37,893 bases of DNA, from NCBI GenBank assembly GCA_002347265.1, contig DDYB01000031.1, positions 1 to 37,893 of the forward strand, given 5' to 3'. Below the pieces are notes generated by a model. The model did not search any database and was not told the DNA's origin. It worked only from the letters and a program-made list of their open reading frames with translations. Each line of letters begins with the position of its first letter. The first letter of the stretch is position 1. This DNA is from Desulfobacteraceae bacterium UBA2245. Lineage in GTDB: Bacteria > Desulfobacterota > Desulfobacteria > Desulfobacterales > UBA2245. Position numbers and translations under genes: made by a program. Below, piece by piece: positions 32,534 through 37,893 of this stretch.

Positions 32534-35500
32534 ATGACAAAGGCAAAAGTCATCGGACTGTGGATGATCGCTTTGATCTTATGGCTCACGGCTTCGGTAT
32601 CGGCCGCCGATATTTTGCAGAACATTCCTCCCGAACTGGCCCGCTGGGCGCCCTGGGTTCTCCACGGCATGCAGGACCGTCAATGCCCCAACCCTTATAA
32701 CGACCCGAACACATTTCAATGCATCTGGCCTTCGCAGCTGGAACTCCAGGTTGAGTCCGAAGGCGGGCGCTTTATTCAGCATTGGTCTGTTTTCACGGAC
32801 GCCTGGGTGGCGCTTCCCGGCGGCGATGGACTGCGGCCCGTCAAGGTCGGTCTGGACGGCCGGCCGGCCGTGGTGGTTGACCGCAACGGGGCGCCGCATG
32901 TGCGCATGACATCCGGAGAACACCGGGTGGAAGGCAGTTTCGAGTGGCCCCGGATTCCCGAAATGATTCAAATTCCTTCGGATACCGGCCTGGTCCGGCT
33001 GATGATCAACGGTCAGAGCCAGGCATTCCCGATCCGCGAGCCGGACGGAAGACTCTGGCTGAAAAAAGCGGCATCGGTTCAGGCTTCCGAAGACCGAATG
33101 GAGATTCGAATCCATCGCCTGATCAAAGACGATATCCCCATGACAGTCACCCAGCATCTTCAAATCGATGTTTCCGGCAGCGCCCGGGAGGTGGAACTAG
33201 ATGGAATTCTTCTGGACGGCATGCAGCCTCTGGGGCTGACAAGCCCCATTCCGGCAAGAATCGCAGCCGACGGCAGGTTGAAGCTTCAGGTACGGCCCGG
33301 ACGCTGGGAAATCTGGCTGGTCGGGCGCTTCTGGAACCCGATTTCTGAAATCGGGCCGGTTCATCCTCTTTACGGCGAGGAAATCTGGGCTTTCGAAGCG
33401 CAGAACCATCTTCGCATGGTCAAGATTCTGGGGCTTTTGCCGGTTGACCCCAATCGAACCGAGACGCCTCAGGCCTGGAAAAACTTTCCCACTTACGTGG
33501 TTAAGGCCGGTTCCAGGATGCAATTTCAGGAAATCAGGCGCGGGGACCCGGACCCGGCGCCGGATCAGTTGAATCTTCAACGCGCCTGGTGGCTGGATTT
33601 CGACGGTCGCGGATTGACCGTTCAGGACACGATCACCGGCACATTAAGCCGTCAATGGTATCTGGCCATGGATGCTCCGGCCGAGCTGGGCCGGGTGAGC
33701 GTGGACGGTCAGGACCAGCTGATCACGGCTTACGGCCCTGACGAAAAACCCGGTGTTGAGCTTCGCCGCGGCCGTCTGAACCTGATCGCCGAATCCCGTT
33801 GTCCGGCCCTGATGCGGAACCTGCCGGCGGTGGGCTGGGATCATGATTTTCAGTCGGTTGACGGCGTGCTCCATCTTCCGCCGGGCTGGCGGCTTTTGAC
33901 CGCCTCGGGCGTTGACGTGATGCCGGGAACCTGGTTTGAACGCTGGACCCTGCTGGATTTTTTCCTGGTTCTGATCATCGCGCTGGCTGTTTTAAAGCTG
34001 AACGGATGGAGATGGGCAATAGTCGCCCTGATTGTTTTAACGCTCATTTTCCACGAACCCGGCGCTCCCCGCCTGGTATGGCTGCATCTTCTGTGTGCCA
34101 CGGCCCTGCTGGGGCTGCTGCCGGACGGCCGTGTCCGGCAGCTGATACGGTTCTGGCGGATCGGCGCTTTGATCGCCCTTGTGGTGATGGCCATACCTTT
34201 TATGATCCAGCAGGTGCGATGGGGAATCTATCCCCAGCTGGAGCCTGTTTCGCCTCAGGCGGATTATCCTGCGTATCGAGGCGGCGTTGTTTCCGAACAG
34301 GCCGATACCGTTATGCCCGGCGTGTCACGCCTTGCCAAGGAAATGAGGTCGTCTGCGCCCGAGCAGGCCCTGGATCAGGAGGCGCAAAGGAAAAGCCTGG
34401 AACTCAAGGGACATGATCCCGGTGCCCTGATTCAGACCGGCCCGGGATTGCCCGACTGGCGGTGGCGGCAGATTTCGATGAAATGGAACGGACCGGTTCA
34501 GAGCAACCACAAGATCGCCCTGTATCTGCTTTCACCGTCGGTGAATCTGGTTCTGGCCTTTTTGCGGGTGATTCTGCTGGCGGTGTTTATCGCCGCGTTT
34601 GTGGATCTGAAATCCTGGGCCAGATGGGTGAAGCCCGGAATCGCGGCGGCTGCCTGCATCGGGCTGCTGCTGTCCGGCGTTTCGGACCTTCGCGCTGAAG
34701 ATTTTCCTTCCGAATCGCTGCTCAAGGAACTTCAGAACCGGCTTCTTGAAAAACCGGACTGTTTTCCGTACTGTGCGGATTGCGCCTGGATGCAGATTCA
34801 AATAATAGACGATGCGATGATGGTTCGCATGTCTGTGGATGCCGCCGTGGATACGGCCATCCCGCTGCCCGTTGGTCTGGAATCCTGGCATCCGGAATCC
34901 GTTTCGGTCAATACCGAATTCCGGCCCCTGAGAAGGGATGCCGATGGATTGGTGTGGACCCTGACGCCGGCCGGCGTGCATGTGCTGACCCTCTCCGGAC
35001 GCACGCCGCCCTATGATGCATTTCATATTCCCCTGCTCCTTCGTCCGCATCGGGTGTCGGTGGAGGCTCCGGACTGGGAAATTCAGGGAATCGAACCGGA
35101 CGGCCGCGTGGGCGCCGGGATTCAGCTGATTCGAAAACGCACGGAGGCGACGACCCCGGAGACCTACGAAAGCCATATTCCACCCTTTTTCCATGTCACC
35201 CGGATTTTGAAGCTGGGCCTTGTCTGGCAGGTGCATACCCGGGTTGAAAGGCGAAGTCCTCAGGGAACCCCCGCAGTGATCGCCATACCGCTTCTGGATG
35301 CCGAAGCGGTCACCACTCCCGGCATTCGGGTGGAAGATTCCAGGGCCGTGATTTCGATGCCGGCCGCGGGGCGTGAAATTTTCTGGGATTCCAGCCTGGC
35401 GATATCGCCGCGGATTTTTCTTCAGGCCCCGATTCAGTCATCCTGGAACGAAACCTGGATACTGGATGCAAGCCCCGTCTGGCATTGCGAGTTCTCCGGC

Positions 35501-36571
35501 ATATCCGCGATTCATCACCAGGACGTGAACGGCCACTGGCGTCCCGAGTGGAAGCCCTGGTCCGGCGAATCGGTGGCCATCGAGGTGACCCGGCCCAAGG
35601 CCGTTTCCGGAAACATTCAAACCATCGATCGCGTTGATCTGGCCCTGACGCCGGGTCAGCGCTCCACAGCGGCCGATCTGACCCTGAATATCCGCGCCAG
35701 CCAGGGCGGGGAACATCGGCTTCAAATCCCTGAAAACGCGAGTCTGCTTTCGGCGGAAATCAACGGCCGGATTCAGAATATCCGGCAGAAGGGCGCCGAG
35801 GTGGTGATCCCCATCGTTCCCGGTGCGCAGAAGGTTCATCTGAAATGGCGTCAGGATGCCACGCCAGGAGTTCTGATCAAAGGACCGAAGGTGGATATCG
35901 CCCAGGCGGCCGTCAATTCGAATACGACATTTCACATGCCGCGGGACCGCTGGATACTCTGGGTCCATGGCCCCCGGATGGGGCCTGCGGTCCTGTTCTG
36001 GAGCTTTGTTTTCGTCATTGCACTGGCGGCTCTGGGACTGGGCAGGGTTTCCTGGACCCCGCTTCATACCGGACACTGGTTCCTGCTGGGGCTCGGCCTC
36101 ACGCAGGTTCCCCCTCCGGCGGCGGTGATCGTGGCCGGCTGGTTTCTGGTTCTGGGAGTCCGTCGGCGCTCGCATGCCGATCAGTGGCTGTCCTTCAACG
36201 TTTCACAACTGGTGTTGATCGCCTGGACCGCGGCGGCTCTGTCGGGGTTGTATCTGGCCATCGAAAGAGGATTGCTGGGCATTCCGGACATGCAGATCGC
36301 CGGAAACCAGTCCAGCGATTTCTACCTGCACTGGACCCAGGACCGCACCGGTACCGAACTGCCGCAACCATGGGTCTTGTCGCTCCCTCTGCTGGTCTAT
36401 CATCTGTTGATGCTGGCATGGGCACTGTGGCTGGCCGCTTCCCTGCTCAAATGGTTCCGGTGGGCCTGGGGATGCTTTGCCGAAGGCGGAATATGGAAAA
36501 AGCGACCGCGTCCGGTGAAGCCTGAAAACCAGGCAACCGAGGTTTCCCGGAATGCCGGGGCGGGTGAATGA
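32534..36571 (+). CDS. Large exported/membrane protein of unknown function (1345 aa)
   Basis: The protein has a signal sequence (1 to about 25, SVSA) and an extracytoplasmic beta-rich part (about 26-470) with CPNPYNDPNTFQC and IWPSQLEL near its start. TM clusters follow at about 472-560 and 668-718, then a second extracytoplasmic beta-rich part (about 720-1150) opening with CFPYCADC, then four TM segments (about 1150-1310). It has no enzymatic motif that I recognise. My recollection is that large proteins with this NIPPELARWAPWVL-type N-terminus occur as an uncharacterised family in other proteobacteria. Envelope assembly or a secretion scaffold is conceivable but unproven. The start is fixed by AGGAAGGAGG at 32521-32530, 3 nt before ATG. 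It is a single gene, divergent from the ykgJ-like gene and convergent with the TauE-like gene. Confidence 0.85.
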   Translation: MTKAKVIGLWMIALILWLTASVSAADILQNIPPELARWAPWVLHGMQDRQCPNPYNDPNTFQCIWPSQLELQVESEGGRFIQHWSVFTDAWVALPGGDGLRPVKVGLDGRPAVVVDRNGAPHVRMTSGEHRVEGSFEWPRIPEMIQIPSDTGLVRLMINGQSQAFPIREPDGRLWLKKAASVQASEDRMEIRIHRLIKDDIPMTVTQHLQIDVSGSAREVELDGILLDGMQPLGLTSPIPARIAADGRLKLQVRPGRWEIWLVGRFWNPISEIGPVHPLYGEEIWAFEAQNHLRMVKILGLLPVDPNRTETPQAWKNFPTYVVKAGSRMQFQEIRRGDPDPAPDQLNLQRAWWLDFDGRGLTVQDTITGTLSRQWYLAMDAPAELGRVSVDGQDQLITAYGPDEKPGVELRRGRLNLIAESRCPALMRNLPAVGWDHDFQSVDGVLHLPPGWRLLTASGVDVMPGTWFERWTLLDFFLVLIIALAVLKLNGWRWAIVALIVLTLIFHEPGAPRLVWLHLLCATALLGLLPDGRVRQLIRFWRIGALIALVVMAIPFMIQQVRWGIYPQLEPVSPQADYPAYRGGVVSEQADTVMPGVSRLAKEMRSSAPEQALDQEAQRKSLELKGHDPGALIQTGPGLPDWRWRQISMKWNGPVQSNHKIALYLLSPSVNLVLAFLRVILLAVFIAAFVDLKSWARWVKPGIAAAACIGLLLSGVSDLRAEDFPSESLLKELQNRLLEKPDCFPYCADCAWMQIQIIDDAMMVRMSVDAAVDTAIPLPVGLESWHPESVSVNTEFRPLRRDADGLVWTLTPAGVHVLTLSGRTPPYDAFHIPLLLRPHRVSVEAPDWEIQGIEPDGRVGAGIQLIRKRTEATTPETYESHIPPFFHVTRILKLGLVWQVHTRVERRSPQGTPAVIAIPLLDAEAVTTPGIRVEDSRAVISMPAAGREIFWDSSLAISPRIFLQAPIQSSWNETWILDASPVWHCEFSGISAIHHQDVNGHWRPEWKPWSGESVAIEVTRPKAVSGNIQTIDRVDLALTPGQRSTAADLTLNIRASQGGEHRLQIPENASLLSAEINGRIQNIRQKGAEVVIPIVPGAQKVHLKWRQDATPGVLIKGPKVDIAQAAVNSNTTFHMPRDRWILWVHGPRMGPAVLFWSFVFVIALAALGLGRVSWTPLHTGHWFLLGLGLTQVPPPAAVIVAGWFLVLGVRRRSHADQWLSFNVSQLVLIAWTAAALSGLYLAIERGLLGIPDMQIAGNQSSDFYLHWTQDRTGTELPQPWVLSLPLLVYHLLMLAWALWLAASLLKWFRWAWGCFAEGGIWKKRPRPVKPENQATEVSRNAGAGE

Positions 36572-36672
36572 CGGAAGACGTTTCGAGGATCTGCTGCCGG
36601 GCTTTCAGAGATTGATAAATGTCGAGGACGGTTATCTTCATTTTATTCGCCCGATAAATCCGGGGCAGGGGA

Positions 36673-37035
36673 TCATTTTTTAAAAAGCAGGTAAGCGGCC
36701 AGGCCGATCAGAATACCGGCCAGAATCTTTCTGAAGACTTCCGTGGGCACCTGACCGATCAGCCGCGCGCCGATCTGGGCGCCGATCACCCCTCCGATGC
36801 CCAGAAGCAGACCGGCCCTGTAATCCACATGGGCCAGTTTGTTGTGAACCAGAAGAGCGGAGAGCGAGATCACGACAATGGCCAGAAAAGAGGTTCCTAC
36901 GGCCTGCTGGGCGGAGTATCCCATGAAAAGCAGCAGGGGAACCATGATAAAGCCCCCTCCCAGACCGGAAAACGCCGCTCCGATGCCCACCAGAAAGCCG
37001 CAGGAAACGATCAGAAACATGTTTGCAGGTATCAT
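36673..37035 (-). CDS. Half-size TauE/SafE family membrane protein
   Basis: The 120-aa protein has about four TM segments and a glycine-rich start (GIGAAFSGLGGGFIMVPLLL), then QQAVGTSFLAIV and IGAQIGARL, all typical of one TauE/SafE repeat. Full-length sulfite or sulfonate exporters of this family have two such halves (about 250 aa). Here only one exists, with an intact start and stop and no trace of the second half in the 100 bp downstream. It may dimerise to make a transporter. The substrate, perhaps a sulfur oxyanion or organic acid, is inferred from the family. The upstream region carries a 12-bp palindrome at 37092. Confidence 0.85.
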   Translation of the reverse strand: MIPANMFLIVSCGFLVGIGAAFSGLGGGFIMVPLLLFMGYSAQQAVGTSFLAIVVISLSALLVHNKLAHVDYRAGLLLGIGGVIGAQIGARLIGQVPTEVFRKILAGILIGLAAYLLFKK

Positions 37036-37091
37036 ACGGTCAATTCCTCGTTGTGTTCAAATCTTAAAAGGGCTAAGATAAAAAAGTCACA

Positions 37092-37103
37092 TACTTATAA
37101 GTA
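37092..37103. promoter_or_regulatory. Perfect 12-bp palindrome between divergent genes
   Basis: TACTTATAAGTA is a perfect inverted repeat in the 182-bp AT-rich gap between the TauE-like gene (minus) and the Nudix gene (plus). It is a plausible operator for a dimeric regulator, but AT-rich palindromes also arise by chance. Confidence 0.3.
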
Positions 37104-37217
37104 AATAAGGTTATTTTATCAACAGCTTTGTGAAGCATTTCAGCCCTGTTTCAAACCCAAAAGCCTTGATGTTTTTTCATGTTTTTTTTATTCTAATGAC
37201 ATTCCATTCAATTGACA

Positions 37218-37799
37218 ATGAACCTGATGAGTGCAAAAGTCATGCATTTTAAATTTTGTCCCCACTGCGCACAGCAGCTGCAACCATTGGACAAGGACGG
37301 AAAAATACGGCCCTATTGCCCCCGGTGTCTTCAGATTTTTTACCGGAATCCCACTGTGGGCGTGGCCGTGGTTTTGATGCGGGCGGATTGTATTCTGCTT
37401 GTCCGCCGCAACGGTTCCTATGCCGGCATGTGGTGTATTCCCTGCGGTCATGTGGAGTGGAATGAGGACATCCGTCTGGCGGGCGTGCGTGAATTCAAGG
37501 AGGAAACCGGGCTTGATGTCACGCTGGGTCCGGTGATCGACGCGCATTCGAATTTTCATGATCCCGCGAAACAGACCGTCGGCGTCTGGTTCTGGTCTGA
37601 GTGCACCGGAGGGCGCCTTCAGCCCGGCTCGGATGCTCAGGAGGCAAGATTTTTTCCCCTGAAAGCATTGCCGGAGGACATGGCTTTTCCAACCGACCGG
37701 TTCGTGTGTGAAAAGATAGATGCATACATGAGTTTCGGAAGATTGAAAGCTTGGCTGAAGGCTTGCAGCGCCGAACCGGACATGCCTTTGTCCGAATAA
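37218..37799 (+). CDS. Nudix hydrolase with N-terminal zinc ribbon
   Basis: The cytoplasmic protein has 193 aa. The N-terminal zinc ribbon has FCPHC and YCPRC pairs (about residues 13-40). A Nudix domain (about 45-175) follows, with a full box from G in CGHVEW through VREFKEETGL (GX5EX7REUXEEXGU pattern). The zinc ribbon plus Nudix layout is like NADH pyrophosphatases and ADP-ribose-type hydrolases, so a nucleoside-diphosphate derivative is the likely substrate. The start is uncertain: ATG 37218, 37227 or 37242 are all possible, and TTG 37212 lies just upstream. No strong RBS is seen. Single gene, divergent from the TauE-like gene. Confidence 0.9.
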   Translation: MNLMSAKVMHFKFCPHCAQQLQPLDKDGKIRPYCPRCLQIFYRNPTVGVAVVLMRADCILLVRRNGSYAGMWCIPCGHVEWNEDIRLAGVREFKEETGLDVTLGPVIDAHSNFHDPAKQTVGVWFWSECTGGRLQPGSDAQEARFFPLKALPEDMAFPTDRFVCEKIDAYMSFGRLKAWLKACSAEPDMPLSE

Positions 37800-37864
37800 G
37801 GGCCGAAGACGGTTTTTCAGCTATTGATTCCAGCCATATTGTTGTCGATTTTGTGTGTATTTCG

Positions 37865-37893
37865 CAGGGTTTTGAAAAACAAGAATCAGGCCG
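37865..37893 (-). repeat. Start of another inverted-repeat element, cut by the window edge
   Basis: The final 29 bases, beginning CAGGGTTTTGAAAAACAAGA, are the reverse complement of the right end of the 79-229 element with one mismatch. A copy in opposite orientation therefore runs off the right edge. Confidence 0.7.

Overview
The window looks like ordinary chromosome from a GC-rich Desulfobacterota (delta-proteobacterial) organism, most likely a Desulfobacterales-type anaerobe. This rests on a malic enzyme-phosphotransacetylase fusion next to an ADP-forming acyl-CoA synthetase, many sensor kinases, a YgiQ-type radical SAM protein, and abundant CCACGAAGG-type and GGCTGTTGAAAAACTGCG-type intergenic repeats. 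The taxonomic call is an inference from gene content. I see no rRNA, tRNA, CRISPR array, prophage or intact insertion sequence.

Layout. 1-527: start of a leftward gene at the edge (RBS plus ATG at 11), a 151-bp terminal-inverted-repeat element (79-229) and a CTTCGTG repeat. 528-5039: two genes at the malate/pyruvate/acetyl-CoA/acetate node (maeB, then ADP-forming acyl-CoA synthetase). 5033-5766: a 50-bp-period repeat array and an inverted cluster. 5858-8705: a Spy/CpxP-like periplasmic protein, then a two-gene unit of a 60-aa protein translationally coupled to a compact Rad50-like zinc-hook ATPase. 8721-9035: a second inverted pair of the repeat, between convergent genes. 9052-11652: CHASE4 hybrid histidine kinase. 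11653-12832: about 1.2 kb without a convincing gene. 12833-14684: ArsB/NhaD-superfamily permease with an exported N-terminal domain and a strong terminator. 14783-16661: DEAD-box RNA helicase behind a promoter and a leader holding two tandem intrinsic-terminator-like hairpins. 16700-19349 (minus): ygiQ and a lysophospholipid acyltransferase in one overlapping unit. 19455-19805 (minus): a small exported Sm-like protein. 20167-22035: PAS sensor kinase. 22092-24357 (minus): two overlapping DUF21/CBS CorC-family membrane proteins. 24471-27338: MrfA-type helicase fused to a YprB-like DEDD exonuclease. 27378-29219 (minus): DUF89-like protein. 29348-30133 (minus): OmpA-type lipoprotein. 30362-31786: a two-domain CDP-alcohol phosphatidyltransferase. 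31873-32247 (minus): YkgJ cysteine-cluster protein. 32534-36571: a 1345-aa exported membrane protein of unknown function. 36673-37035 (minus): half-size TauE/SafE protein. 37218-37799: Nudix hydrolase. 37865-37893: another copy of the inverted-repeat element running off the right edge.

Most units are single genes or pairs with their own promoters, so there is no large operon. Themes are central carbon metabolism, envelope and lipid maintenance, DNA repair and signal transduction. The points most worth following are the MrfA-YprB fusion, the Rad50-like ATPase without Mre11, the double-terminator leader of the RNA helicase, the 1345-aa envelope protein, and two repeat families that supply gene ends and at least one terminator.
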